From NCBI GenBank assembly GCA_021323865.1, contig JAJPKF010000020.1:62001-126000 (forward strand): a stretch of 64,000 bases of DNA, read 5' to 3'. The notes under the pieces were generated by a model. It ran no database searches, was not told the origin of the DNA, and was given only the letters and a program-made list of their open reading frames with translations. The DNA comes from Pseudomonadota bacterium. Its GTDB lineage: Bacteria; Chloroflexota; UBA5177; JAJPKF01. A program made the translations under genes and the position numbers. Numbering within the stretch: position 1 is the stretch's first letter; the number at the start of each line of letters is the position of its first letter. Positions 41,809 through 51,024 of this stretch are shown piece after piece.

Positions 41809-42896
41809 GTCTTTCCCCCGTCGTTGGAACCGTATATCCGAAGGGGGAACGAATAGGCCGCGTACAGCCGCGATCCCGAGGTCGGATCCGACACGATGAG
41901 GTAGGGCTGGCCCGATTGGTTCGGCATGCTGCCCTTTACCATGCCCCGTGATTGGGAGACGCTATAGACGGAGGGAGCGGCGGAGCTGCCATAGGCGTAG
42001 AGGTGGTCGAGGTGATCGTACGCGGGAGCCAGGAGCGGTGTCGGCGGTCCCGGCCATCGAAGGCGCCAGTGCAGTCCGGCATCTGCGCTGCGCCAGATGC
42101 CGTTGGTACCTCCCGCGTAGGCCAGCCGGTCATCGATCGGACTGATGGCCAGTGAGAGCGGCTGGGAGGCACCCAACCGAACATTGGCCCAATGCGCTCC
42201 ACCGTCCGCGGATCTCCAGATGCTCAGTGTGGTGGCGCTCGCAAACAGGACCGTGAATGGCCTGCCAGGCAGGAGCGCCAGACCATTGGGAGCCTGCTGT
42301 GCGAGGTGTCGGTTGATTCGCCGCCAGGTGAGCCCGGCGTTGGTTGACGCCCACACGCCGCCGTGGCCGGTTCCCGTCGGGCTGTCCGGTCGAGCGAAGG
42401 CAACGACCGTCTTTGCCAGGCCCGGATTGGAAGCGAGGGCAATGACGTCCAGGTCGGGAAGCGACGTGCGTCGCCAGGTGCGGCCGGCATTGGCGCTCCG
42501 CCAGAGCCCTTTTGGCGTGCCGGCGAAAGCATGGCCGGTCACCAGCCCCGTGCTGCAGGAGAGGATCGTGCGGCCCAGTCGAACCACGCAAAGCGGCATC
42601 AGGTGACTCAGCGGCGGTCCGTAGCCTCTCCAGGTCTTCCCCGTTCGCGACCTCCAGAGCCCCTGCTGATCACCGAGAAGCAGCGTCCCGTTCCGCTGAA
42701 CAATCAGCGTGTGGACGTGGGAGTTCGGGCCGGTCGTCGGTCCTGCGGCCGAGCTGATGGTGCGAGACCAAGCATAGCTGGCCCCCGCGCTGACCAGGAC
42801 GATCAACACCAGGACGGCGATCAGCACGGTTCGCTGCCGGGAGTTGGCGGGAGCCGGAGGGGGCGCCTTTTCGCCTCGTGTAGCCAAACGGCTCAT
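41790..42896 (-). CDS. Membrane-anchored BNR/Ycf48-like beta-propeller protein
   Basis: A 368-residue protein with a cytoplasmic N-terminus, one membrane helix (TVLIAVLVLIVLVSAGASYAW) and an outside beta-propeller made of Asp-box repeats: GLWRSRTGKTWRG, GLWRSANAGRTWRR, GVWASTNAGLTWRR, SIWRSADGGAHW, GIWRSADAGLHW and GSNDGGKTW. This repeat type is found in sialidases, sortilin and the photosystem assembly factor Ycf48; none of those activities can be assigned here. It lies third in the five-gene operon, 33 bases after the cupredoxin gene. It has a sister propeller lipoprotein at the operon start. Confidence 0.8.
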   Translation of the reverse strand: MSRLATRGEKAPPPAPANSRQRTVLIAVLVLIVLVSAGASYAWSRTISSAAGPTTGPNSHVHTLIVQRNGTLLLGDQQGLWRSRTGKTWRGYGPPLSHLMPLCVVRLGRTILSCSTGLVTGHAFAGTPKGLWRSANAGRTWRRTSLPDLDVIALASNPGLAKTVVAFARPDSPTGTGHGGVWASTNAGLTWRRINRHLAQQAPNGLALLPGRPFTVLFASATTLSIWRSADGGAHWANVRLGASQPLSLAISPIDDRLAYAGGTNGIWRSADAGLHWRLRWPGPPTPLLAPAYDHLDHLYAYGSSAAPSVYSVSQSRGMVKGSMPNQSGQPYLIVSDPTSGSRLYAAYSFPLRIYGSNDGGKTWTKIL

Positions 42897-42929
42897 TATA
42901 TCGGGGTGCTTCTGCCGTGATCCGGGCCG

Positions 42930-43322
42930 CTAGCGGTGAACGATGACCACCCCAAGCATATTCTGGTGAACCATGCAGTGGTAGCGATAGATGCCGGGCC
43001 GAGTGAAGCGGTGGCTGTAGCGCTCACCATGCCGGAGGATGGCACTCCCGCCCCTCCAGCCGCCATAGTTGAAGTCAGGACTCACCGTATGATCGGAGTC
43101 GTCTCGGTCGATCCAAACGACCGACTCGCCGGCTTGGATCCGAAGGCGGGCGGGTGAGTAGAGCGAGTCCGGGTTGCCGAGTGGATTGCCCCGGATGGTA
43201 ACTATCAGTCGATGTCCGTTCGTCTTTGGGGGCGGTGCCCCAGTGGACGAGCCGCATCCGCCGACTGAGGCGCCGATGAGGGCGAGCGCCACGATTGAGG
43301 GCAGGAATCTAGGCGCTCTCAT
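42930..43322 (-). CDS. Blue-copper (cupredoxin/plastocyanin-like) lipoprotein
   Basis: A 130-residue exported copper protein. A lipobox (IGASVGGC, Cys about residue 23) suggests lipid anchoring outside the membrane. The cupredoxin domain has the type I copper ligands in order: His in DHTVS, Cys and His in YHCMVH, then Met in QNM. It should transfer electrons or bind copper. It overlaps the upstream propeller gene by ATGA (43319-43322), so both are made together. No oxidase, nitrite reductase or other obvious redox partner is next to it. Confidence 0.88.
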   Translation of the reverse strand: MRAPRFLPSIVALALIGASVGGCGSSTGAPPPKTNGHRLIVTIRGNPLGNPDSLYSPARLRIQAGESVVWIDRDDSDHTVSPDFNYGGWRGGSAILRHGERYSHRFTRPGIYRYHCMVHQNMLGVVIVHR

Positions 43323-44359
43323 GAAGCTGTCGCGCGAGCTCCCCGCGAAATGCGAAGCTCGTAAATGCCGTTCGGCGTTGCCGCGAAGAGTGCGTGGTCT
43401 CGGTCCGAGTATGCCAGGTTGAGGACAATCGTCAAGCCTTGCTCGGAGGGGAGCCCGGCTGAGAACGGCTTCCAGGTGGTCCCGTTGTTGGTCGAGTCAA
43501 AGACCCCGTAGCCCTGGGTGCCGACAAAGAGATCCCGCCGGTCCGGCACGACGGCCAGGCCGGCTCCGTGATCGTCCCGAGCGGGCATGCCCTGGCGGAC
43601 CTGGCGCCATGAGATCCTCGACAACGGAGACCGCCAGACCGCATGGCCCATCGAGCCGGCGAATAATCGCCCACCCTTCACGAGCAGGGACATCACCCCC
43701 GCGCGCGGAAGACCGGCTCCCCACGGGCGCCAGTTGGAGCCGCCGTCGAAGCTCTGAAACACCGCTGCAGAAGGTCGGGGTCCACCCGCGACGGTGGCGG
43801 CGAAGACACGCGAATCGGATGCCCAGGCGAAGGCATCCGCGCCGCTGCCGGCCAGTACGAGGGTTCGTCGCCAGGAATGGCCGCCATCGTGGCTCCGGTA
43901 AATGCCATTACCCGCCGCAGCCAAGCACTGCGAGGGGCGGCCGGGCATCGCGGTCACGGCATACACTCCCATCGGTGTGAGCCGGCGCGAAAACCACCGG
44001 CGGCCGCCGTCGTGGCTTACGTGGACCGATCCATCCCCGTTGGCCGTGAGGAGGAAGCGGCCGCCCGCTCCCGAATAGACGCCCCATACCTCGCCGGTAG
44101 GGACCAGTGTTTTCCACCGGAGATCGCGTGTGCGGACGTAGAGGCCCCGTTCGGTGGCCGCATAGACCAGGCTGCTGCCGGGCGGGAAGACCACCTCGTG
44201 AACGAACCGTCCGGAGAGACCCACGAGCTGCCATTGGGGCCCGGTCGAATCACCGGCACCACCGCCGCAGGCTGTCAGGAAGAGGACCAAGCTGAAGCAG
44301 ATTAAGGACGCAAGAGCCGGCTGACGTCGGGGGTGTACTTGCAGAGGGAGCGGTCTCAT
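43319..44359 (-). CDS. BNR/Ycf48-like beta-propeller lipoprotein
   Basis: A 346-residue lipoprotein (lipobox LFLTACGGG, Cys about residue 31), first of the five-gene minus-strand operon. The body consists of Asp-box propeller repeats: HVSHDGGRRWFSR, GIYRSHDGGHSWRR, VFQSFDGGSNWRPW and GVFDSTNNGTTWKPF. It resembles the propeller at 41790 and could pair with it. The operon start is divergent from the TauE/SafE gene. The ribosome binding site is weak (GAGACGG). Function unknown. Confidence 0.8.
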   Translation of the reverse strand: MRPLPLQVHPRRQPALASLICFSLVLFLTACGGGAGDSTGPQWQLVGLSGRFVHEVVFPPGSSLVYAATERGLYVRTRDLRWKTLVPTGEVWGVYSGAGGRFLLTANGDGSVHVSHDGGRRWFSRRLTPMGVYAVTAMPGRPSQCLAAAGNGIYRSHDGGHSWRRTLVLAGSGADAFAWASDSRVFAATVAGGPRPSAAVFQSFDGGSNWRPWGAGLPRAGVMSLLVKGGRLFAGSMGHAVWRSPLSRISWRQVRQGMPARDDHGAGLAVVPDRRDLFVGTQGYGVFDSTNNGTTWKPFSAGLPSEQGLTIVLNLAYSDRDHALFAATPNGIYELRISRGARATAS

Positions 44360-44503
44360 CAGCCGTCTCTACGATGACTGGTTGCGGTTTTGTTGCACGA
44401 CGGCCGGGCCGACAGGCTGTTGCCCTGGAAACTGGACAAGTCCGCGGGTCTAATGTCATGCTCGAAGGGCACCCTAAAAGGACCAAAGGAGGCTGACTGG
44501 GCG

Positions 44504-45277
44504 ATGCCGACCGATCTTTCGCTCATCCTCATCGGCCTGGGCATCGGCTTTCTAGTGGGGCTGACCGGCGTGGGTGGTGGCTCCCTCATGACCCCGATAC
44601 TCGTCCTCGTGATGGGTGTTCCCACGGCGATTGCGGTCGGTACCGACCTGGTGTACTCTGCCGTTACGCGCTCTCTTGGCGCCATCGTCCATTTCCGTCT
44701 GGGCACTGTCAAGATGGACGCGGTCCGCTGGCTATCCACGGGCAGCGTCCCCTCGGCGTTGGTAACCACGGTCATCGTGGGCTACTTCCTCAAATCCGCC
44801 AAGCATTTCACTCAGGGTCTAATCACCGATGCTTTGGCGGCGGTACTCATTTTTGTGGCCGTGAGCTTGCTCTTCAAGCCGGTCATTGAATCTCGGTTCA
44901 AGCTTGCCTCCATCAGCAATCGGAGGGGATTCGCGATCGGTATCGGAGTGCTGGTGGGGGCGTTGGTGGCCCTGACCTCGGTCGGTGGCGGCTCGCTGAC
45001 CATCATTGCGCTCGTCGTGCTCTTCAATACCGCCTCGACTAGTGAGTTGATCGGCACAGACGTCTTCCACGCCGCCATTCTCAGCATCGTCGCGGCTGCC
45101 GCCCACATCTTCATTGCCACGGTAGATTTCCACATCGCCATACTGCTGCTCATCGGCTCGCTGCCGGGTGTCGCGATCGGCAGCCGGATGACGGTGCACG
45201 TGCCAGACCTTCTGCTGCGACTTGGCCTCGCGGGGACACTCGGTTTCGTGGGCATCCGGCTCCTCGCCTTCGCATAG
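44504..45277 (+). CDS. TauE/SafE-family permease
   Basis: Inner-membrane transporter of 257 residues with two pseudo-repeats, each carrying the family glycine motif: GFLVGLTGVGGGSLMTPIL and GALVALTSVGGGSLTIIAL. Members export or import sulfite, sulfonates or other organosulfur anions; the substrate here is unknown. I start it at the ATG at 44504, preceded by AAAGGAGG, and drop 38 upstream in-frame codons that look like leader. It is transcribed divergently from the propeller/cupredoxin operon. Confidence 0.85.
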   Translation: MPTDLSLILIGLGIGFLVGLTGVGGGSLMTPILVLVMGVPTAIAVGTDLVYSAVTRSLGAIVHFRLGTVKMDAVRWLSTGSVPSALVTTVIVGYFLKSAKHFTQGLITDALAAVLIFVAVSLLFKPVIESRFKLASISNRRGFAIGIGVLVGALVALTSVGGGSLTIIALVVLFNTASTSELIGTDVFHAAILSIVAAAAHIFIATVDFHIAILLLIGSLPGVAIGSRMTVHVPDLLLRLGLAGTLGFVGIRLLAFA

Positions 45278-45324
45278 AGGCGCCAGCCGCGCGGCGTAGC
45301 TGTCCAGAAAAGGCGGCCAGAGGC

Positions 45325-45855
45325 TTAGGCCGAGACCCGTTTGCGCTCCGCGTCGGGAATGAACTTCAGCCACGCCGGATCGTGGGTCGACTGCAGGTGT
45401 TGATGCACCCAGTAGTACCGACTGACCCGAGGTTGGGCCGGCCGGACGTTCAGGTGCATGCGCGCCTCGTCCGGAAGCCGTCCTCCCTTCCGGTGATTGC
45501 AGGCCTTGCAGGCGCTCACCAGGTTTTCCCACCGGTGTTGACCACCGCGATGGCGAGGGACGACGTGGTCAAGCGTGAGGTCGTGCGTCTTGGTGCCGCA
45601 GTACTGACAGGTGAAGTTGTCCCGCATGAAGATCTCCTTGCGGGTCAGCTTCGCCATGGGATGGGCACGCTTGATCAAGTACAGCAGGCGGATGACCGAC
45701 GGACACTGATACGACCGCGTGGAGGTGTGGAGCGTGTGGCCGTTGGATTCGACCACCTCCGCCTTGCCGCAGAACACGAGAACAAAAGCCCGATGAACGT
45801 GGCACACGTTCAGGGGCTCGTAGTTCTGGTTGAGTACAAGGACGCGGGCTGACAT
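45325..45855 (-). CDS. HNH endonuclease family protein
   Basis: A 176-residue protein of the widespread chromosomal HNH family found in Actinobacteria, Cyanobacteria and Chloroflexi. After RVLVLNQNYEPLNVCHVHRA comes the nuclease: CQYC zinc pair, LDHVVPRHRGG (catalytic His), WENLVSACKACNHRKG (Asn, second zinc pair and His). It should cut or nick DNA, but the biological role of this family is not settled. The start is the ATG giving the conserved MSARVLVLNQ N-terminus; the longer upstream frame is not homologous. Confidence 0.85.
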   Translation of the reverse strand: MSARVLVLNQNYEPLNVCHVHRAFVLVFCGKAEVVESNGHTLHTSTRSYQCPSVIRLLYLIKRAHPMAKLTRKEIFMRDNFTCQYCGTKTHDLTLDHVVPRHRGGQHRWENLVSACKACNHRKGGRLPDEARMHLNVRPAQPRVSRYYWVHQHLQSTHDPAWLKFIPDAERKRVSA

Positions 45856-46303
45856 GCCGCCAACTTTAGAGAAAACGCCGAGCGGCAGGAGCCGCCGACA
45901 TTGGCTCATTGTAGCAACGTGATGTGCCTGGGTTCTTGACAATTGGCTTGTTTTCGGCTCACGTCGGAGGGATATCGCGCGGCAAGACGCCCGGGTCGTC
46001 GACACTCCCGCAGGCTCCGGATCGGTAGATACATGCTGAACCGTTTGCCCGTTGCGCCCAGCGGCGGTCAACCAGTTCTGCATGGATCACGGGGCGGCGT
46101 TTCGTTCAGATCGAAGCTGCCGCTTGCCACGCGTTCGTTGATATGTTCCGCCTTCCACCTAGACGGGCAGGCCGGCGAAGACCTGGAGCTGTGGGGTAGC
46201 GAGCTGTGATCTGTTCCCGCGAGCTTCCCTTAGAGAGGCCAGGCGGCGCCCACACGGTATTCGCAACCGACGAGGAACGCTGCTTAGCTGGCCCCCATCG
46301 GGA
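45856..46303. other. Gene-free stretch between HNH and asnS genes
   Basis: About 450 bases with no convincing coding region, tRNA or terminator. A TTGACA occurs at 45936-45941 without a matching -10 at the right distance. The short open frames across it lack ribosome binding sites and family resemblance. It must hold the promoter of the HNH gene (minus strand), which I cannot place. Confidence 0.4.
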
Positions 46304-47704
46304 CTAGAAGGAAAGCAGGCCCGGAGCGCGCGGAAAGGGGATGACATCCCGGATGTTGGCCATGCCGGTGATGAACTGTACGGTGCGCTCGAGCCCGAGG
46401 CCGAAGCCGGCATGCGGAACGGTGCCGTACCGGCGGAGGTCCAGATACCACCAGTAGGCCTCGGGGTCCATGCCCCGAGCCGCCATCTGCTCGCGCAGAC
46501 GATCGTAGCGCTCTTCGCGTTGGCTGCCTCCGATGATTTCCCCGATGCGGGGCACCAGGACATCCATGGCGGCCACCGTCTTGCCATCGTCGTTCACCCG
46601 CATGTAGAACGCCTTGTTCTCGCGGGGATAGTTGGTCACTATGACCGGCTTGCGGAATGTCTGTTCCGTCAGATACCGCTCGTGCTCCGACTGGAGGTCC
46701 ATGCCCCAGGAAACGGGAAACTGGAAGTTGGCCTCCACTGCCTTCTCCAGAATCTCGACCGCTTCCGTATAGCTGATGCGGACGAACCGGCTGCCGACGA
46801 TCGACTCGAGCGTTTCAATGGCCGTCGAGTCGATGCGGTCATTGAAGAACCGCATGTCTTCGGGACAGCGGTCAAGCACGGAGGCGAATATGCATTTGAT
46901 AAAGTCTTCGGCAATGTCCTGGAGCCGATCGAGGTCGCACCACGCGATCTCGGGCTCAATCATCCAGAACTCAGAGAGGTGGCGGAAGGTGTTTGAGTTC
47001 TCGGCTCGGAAGGTGGGGGCGAAAGTGTAGACACCCCCGACCGCCGTGGCCATGATTTCGGCCTCCAGCTGCCCGCTCACGGCGAGATAGGCTCGATCTT
47101 CAAAGAGGTCTCGCCCGTAATCGACATGACCGTCCCGTCGAGGAGGATTCTCGAGGTCAAGGGCGGTGACTTGGAACATCTCCCCCGCCCCTTCGGCGTC
47201 GATGGCGGTGATGATCGGCGAATGAACGTAAAGGTAGCCACGAGTCTGGAAGTATTCGTGGATGCACCGGGACACCTCGTTGCGTACCCGCGCCACGGCG
47301 CCGAAGGTGTTGGTGCGGGCGCGGAGATGGGCGATGGTGCGTAGGTACTCGAAGCTGTGTCGCTTCTTCTGGAGTGGGTAATCATCGGGACTGTCGCCCA
47401 CGACCCGGATGTCTGCCGCCCGAAGCTCCATCGCCTGTCCTGCGGCGGGCGAGCTCACGATCTCGCCCCTCACCTCTACACTGGCGCCGGTGCCGAGCTT
47501 GCTGATTGCCTCGTAGTTGGGCAGAGCCTGCTCCGCCACCACCTGCAGGTTTGCGAGGCTCGAGCCGTCGTTTACCTCCACGAAGGTCAGGCCCGCCTTT
47601 GACGTACGACGGGTTCGAACCCAGCCCTGAACCTGAACACAAGATCCCGGCTCTTCGGCGGCCAGGATGTCTCGGACCCGGACGATTGATGGCTGATCCG
47701 TCAT
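46304..47704 (-). CDS. asnS: Asparaginyl-tRNA synthetase
   Basis: Class II aminoacyl-tRNA synthetase of 466 residues, charging tRNA-Asn directly. The N-terminal OB-fold starts [29 protein letters not shown]. Motif 1 region: [22 protein letters not shown]. Motif 2: [21 protein letters not shown]. Motif 3: [27 protein letters not shown]. The form VIPFPR marks AsnRS, where AspRS has a different ending. Start is an ATG 63 bases from the GH13 stop. A complete housekeeping gene. Confidence 0.96.
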   Translation of the reverse strand: MTDQPSIVRVRDILAAEEPGSCVQVQGWVRTRRTSKAGLTFVEVNDGSSLANLQVVAEQALPNYEAISKLGTGASVEVRGEIVSSPAAGQAMELRAADIRVVGDSPDDYPLQKKRHSFEYLRTIAHLRARTNTFGAVARVRNEVSRCIHEYFQTRGYLYVHSPIITAIDAEGAGEMFQVTALDLENPPRRDGHVDYGRDLFEDRAYLAVSGQLEAEIMATAVGGVYTFAPTFRAENSNTFRHLSEFWMIEPEIAWCDLDRLQDIAEDFIKCIFASVLDRCPEDMRFFNDRIDSTAIETLESIVGSRFVRISYTEAVEILEKAVEANFQFPVSWGMDLQSEHERYLTEQTFRKPVIVTNYPRENKAFYMRVNDDGKTVAAMDVLVPRIGEIIGGSQREERYDRLREQMAARGMDPEAYWWYLDLRRYGTVPHAGFGLGLERTVQFITGMANIRDVIPFPRAPGLLSF

Positions 47705-47767
47705 GATTCCCCGTTTTGACCAGGCGCGAATGTGTTCAATTATCGTCGTGTTGTGCGACTGGCTCGC

Positions 47768-49615
47768 TCAGGCGAGAAGCGCCGCCGACTCGGGACCAAG
47801 CCGAATGGTGGTCCGCGAGGGAGCGGCTTCGATGGACACCTCACCCGTCGCGATCAGGCAGTTGCCGTCCAGGAGTCCGTCCAGCTCCACGGAGGCAGCT
47901 GAGGCTCCGAGGTGGAAGGCAGCGACGACCGGAGCCTCGCCATCCGCCGTTCGCCGGAAGAGGTAGGTGCCGTGCTGCGAGTCGAGGTGTAGGGTCGTCC
48001 GCCCACCCTCGCGCAGGGCGCGCCGCTCCCGGCGGAGGCGGATCAGCGCGCGATAAAACTGCCGAAGCTCTTCGTCGCATTCGTCTCGATCCCACGGCAT
48101 GTCTCCTCGGACCTGAGCATCACCGCCATGATCTCGGTTCGACGCGGGATGCTCCTGCCGAAGCCCGATCTCGGTCCCGTAGTACACGATGGGCGTCGGC
48201 AACAGGGCGAATTGGCAGAGCGCCGCCATCCTCAGGCGGCCCGGGCGATTACCCGACAGGAAGAGGAAACGGTCCATGTCGTGGTTGTCCAGGAAGCTGA
48301 GTCGGAAGGGACCGGCTTCCATGTAGCGATCGTAGGCATTGAGGAAGTTATCAAGGTGCTGCACCGTCCAGGTGTTCATGGCGAAGGTGGATCGGAGCGC
48401 GCGGGCCAGGGGAAAGTCAAGGATGGCGTCCAGGCGGTTGCGGAAACGCCGGAGGGCATCGGGCGTGTCCGTAGCCTCGCCGACGGTAAAGCTCTCGGGA
48501 TCGGCAGCCTTGAGCGCCGCTCGGAACGCGACCCAGAAGTCCATGCTCGGCCCGATGGCGTGGTCGAGACGGAAGCCGTCGATGCCGTAGTCTCGAATCC
48601 AATGCACGGCGGCCTCGATGAGGTGTCTCCGCGCACCTGGATCATCCGTATTCAGTGAGGGCAGGTGAGGCGCCAGGTCGAGGAACGTCCGGTACTTGGC
48701 TGGCCAATCATAGAACGTGAACCAGGATCGTTCAGAGGCATTGCGGTCAGCCTGGGCGCGGAGGAACGCGGGGTGGTGCCAGGAGCAGTGGCTGGGTACG
48801 AAGTCCATGAGAAACCGCAGACCGCGCGCTTTCCCGCCCGAGGTGAGTCTGCGCAACGCCTCTGATCCGCCCAGCCGCCCGTCGACGGCAAAGTAATCGA
48901 GCCCGTCGTAGCGGTGATAGGTCTCGGCGGGATGGAGCGGTGACAGCCAGAGACAGGTGACGCCCAGATCCTCGAGATACTCAAGGCTGCGAGTGACACC
49001 GTCGATCGCTCCTCCATGAATACCCTTGAAGCCGGAGTCTTCGAACTGGCGGCCCTCGGAAGGGCGGAAGCGATCCAGGAAGATCTGATAGACGACGCCA
49101 TCACGGATCCAGGCAGGCGCAGGCAGAGATTCCTCGACTCGATAGGCGAAGGTGGAAATCCCCTCCTCCCATCCGAAGCGAAACCAAAAGCCCTGTCCGT
49201 CCTGTGCCCACAGATCCGGCTCGCCCGACGCCTCTTCGGCCCAGCCGGCAATTCGGTATCGAACCACTTCGCCCTCAGAACGGGCAGGTAGATCCGCCGT
49301 CCAAACAAACAGATATCCTGACAGCACGTTCCACTGGACGTCCGCGATGGCCATGTCGACGCAGGGCGACTCTAGGGACGGCTCGCCGCCGTCGAATGTA
49401 TAGAAGATTCGAGCGTGACGTACCCCAACCTCTTCGCCGGATGTTGCCTTTACCGTGACCGTTTGACCAGGCCTGGGTGCGAGGGGCCGAATCACATTGT
49501 CATGGCGGAACTGCGAGCGCCTGGCGACTGAACGCTGGAGAACGAGCGGCAAGGGGAGGTCCCCGGGAGCTGTGGCCGCCTCTTGCCCCAAGATGTCGGC
49601 CAGCGTACTATCCAT
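47768..49615 (-). CDS. GH13-family alpha-glucosidase / neopullulanase-like enzyme
   Basis: An alpha-glucan hydrolase of about 615 residues resembling maltodextrin glucosidases and cyclomaltodextrinases. An N-terminal beta-sandwich (about residues 50-165) precedes the catalytic barrel, which begins WIRDGVVYQIFLDRF. Conserved GH13 regions: DFVPSHCSWHHP (I), GFRLDHA with the Asp nucleophile (II), GEATD with the acid/base Glu (III), FLDNHDMDRF (IV). No signal peptide, so it acts on internal glycogen or imported maltodextrins. I chose the ATG at 49615 because GGGAGG precedes it; an ATG at 49630 is also in frame. Confidence 0.9.
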   Translation of the reverse strand: MDSTLADILGQEAATAPGDLPLPLVLQRSVARRSQFRHDNVIRPLAPRPGQTVTVKATSGEEVGVRHARIFYTFDGGEPSLESPCVDMAIADVQWNVLSGYLFVWTADLPARSEGEVVRYRIAGWAEEASGEPDLWAQDGQGFWFRFGWEEGISTFAYRVEESLPAPAWIRDGVVYQIFLDRFRPSEGRQFEDSGFKGIHGGAIDGVTRSLEYLEDLGVTCLWLSPLHPAETYHRYDGLDYFAVDGRLGGSEALRRLTSGGKARGLRFLMDFVPSHCSWHHPAFLRAQADRNASERSWFTFYDWPAKYRTFLDLAPHLPSLNTDDPGARRHLIEAAVHWIRDYGIDGFRLDHAIGPSMDFWVAFRAALKAADPESFTVGEATDTPDALRRFRNRLDAILDFPLARALRSTFAMNTWTVQHLDNFLNAYDRYMEAGPFRLSFLDNHDMDRFLFLSGNRPGRLRMAALCQFALLPTPIVYYGTEIGLRQEHPASNRDHGGDAQVRGDMPWDRDECDEELRQFYRALIRLRRERRALREGGRTTLHLDSQHGTYLFRRTADGEAPVVAAFHLGASAASVELDGLLDGNCLIATGEVSIEAAPSRTTIRLGPESAALLA

Positions 49616-49791
49616 TCGGCCTCCCGTCATTTCGCCCCATCACGCGATTCTGGCTTTCTCTTGGGCAACGGCGGACGCTCTCAGAGCGCGTATCGCAACC
49701 AGTCTATCGGCTCGCAGATTCGAATAGGAGTCGTCCTCAGTCGCACTGTCCGTCGGCTCACGGGGCAACTGTGGGAGAAGGAACTTGGGCG

Positions 49792-49797
49792 TATAAT
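49792..49797 (+). promoter_or_regulatory. Consensus -10 box before tatA
   Basis: TATAAT, identical to the sigma70 consensus, lies 26 bases before the tatA ATG. No good -35 hexamer is seen at 16-18 bases. An AGGAG follows at the right distance for the tatA start. Confidence 0.5.
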
Positions 49798-49823
49798 GCC
49801 AGGCAGCATCCCTAGGAGTTGAA

Positions 49824-50015
49824 ATGCCGGGTCTTTTTGGCCATTGGTGGGAGCTTCTCATCATCCTGGCAATCGTGGTGCTCATTTTCGGGCCCGGAAA
49901 GCTGGGCGATGTCGGTGGGGCGCTTGGAAAGTCCATCCGGGAATTCCGCAAGTCGGCCAGTTCCGAGGATGATGCCGACACCACCTCGACTACCACCTCA
50001 AGCACGGACGTATAG
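49824..50015 (+). CDS. tatA: Twin-arginine translocase subunit TatA/E
   Basis: A 63-residue pore-forming component of the Tat pathway that exports folded proteins. One N-terminal helix (HWWELLIILAIVVLIFGPGKL) contains the characteristic FGPGKL hinge. The amphipathic helix follows (LGDVGGALGKSIREFRKS) and the tail is acidic, then Ser/Thr-rich. tatB and tatC are not adjacent. AGGAG lies before the ATG. Confidence 0.93.
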   Translation: MPGLFGHWWELLIILAIVVLIFGPGKLGDVGGALGKSIREFRKSASSEDDADTTSTTTSSTDV

Positions 50016-50053
50016 CAGGGGAAGAGCCCTCCACCGGTCGCGCCGCCTCGAAG

Positions 50054-50893
50054 TTGGAAGAGCTGCGAGGATGGGATCCGTGGGTCAAACGGCTGGAGGG
50101 CTGGCGACAAACGCCCGACCGCGCAGTCGCGGATGCACCCCAGGCTGCGACGCTCATCGATGCCGCCGGCATCGCCACCGTCTATCCGGCCTCCAGCGAG
50201 ATTGCGAATCTCTTCCACGCCCACGTCGGCAACCCCGATGCCAAGACGGATTCGAAGTGGGACAGTCCCTCGGGACGCGTCTATAGCTGGCGTTGGGAGC
50301 TGGGTCGCATGGGGGCCGCTTTCTACGGCAGTGTTGTCCGGAAGCGGCCCACCTTTGTGAGCTGGCCGCTGTTACCCGCCGTGCTGCGGCTGGTTGCCGA
50401 TCTGCGCACTCCTGACGAGCTGTACGACTTCGGCGTCATCTCGGCGGACGCCTACCGGATCGCTCGGGTACTGGACGACGCGAAAGACCCGGTGGGAACG
50501 TCCGATCTTCGTAAGGCGGCCGGCTTTCCCATGGGCCGGGAGCGGAGCGCGGCCTATCATCACGCTCTCGCAGAGCTGGATACGAGGTTGCTGATTACAA
50601 ACGAGTTTTCTTCGGAAGAGGGTATCAAGCACCACGGGATCATGTTTTCCCGACATCCCGATGCCGTCCGTTCAGCCGAGGGACTGAGCATGGATGAGGC
50701 GGCTAGGATCTTCCTGGAAGCCTATCTGCCCACGGCGGCCTATGTCGTTCCTTCGATCCTGGCGCGCCATCTGCGGGCGCCTGGCGCAGTGATCGGCCAG
50801 GCCGTTCGAGCGCTCGAGAGCGAGCGGCGGCTGGAACCCTCGCAGCTGCCGGGGGGCGGCAGCTGTTCCGTCGTCGGCCACGCGAAGGCCTGA
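50054..50893 (+). CDS. AlkZ-related winged-helix protein
   Basis: A 279-residue protein resembling the short AlkZ-related group (DUF1706/YcaQ-like winged-helix proteins). It shows RVYSWRWELGRMGAAFYGSVVRKRPTFVSWPLLP and a following winged-helix-like stretch (ISADAYRIARVLDDAKDPVGTSDLRKAAGF). The E. coli AlkZ/YcaQ enzymes unhook DNA cross-links; I do not see their catalytic QxQ motif here, so glycosylase activity is doubtful. The TTG start at 50054 has no strong ribosome binding site, but no better start exists after tatA, 38 bases upstream. Confidence 0.55.
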   Translation: MEELRGWDPWVKRLEGWRQTPDRAVADAPQAATLIDAAGIATVYPASSEIANLFHAHVGNPDAKTDSKWDSPSGRVYSWRWELGRMGAAFYGSVVRKRPTFVSWPLLPAVLRLVADLRTPDELYDFGVISADAYRIARVLDDAKDPVGTSDLRKAAGFPMGRERSAAYHHALAELDTRLLITNEFSSEEGIKHHGIMFSRHPDAVRSAEGLSMDEAARIFLEAYLPTAAYVVPSILARHLRAPGAVIGQAVRALESERRLEPSQLPGGGSCSVVGHAKA

Positions 50894-51024
50894 CAGGCCT
50901 GGAAGGCTGCACCGGACATGGTGGTTGTGACTTAGAACTGCATCCGCGCGTCCCAAATTGGGCAAAGTGCCGCCATTCGACTAGAATTGGCGGTATCAGT
51001 ACCGTGTTGCGCTGAGGAGAGTTT

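Noticed and set aside
47611-47622. GGGTTCGAACCC, resembling a tRNA T-loop arm
   Set aside because: It lies inside the asnS coding sequence (VRTRRTSK region) and no acceptor, D or anticodon arm surrounds it.
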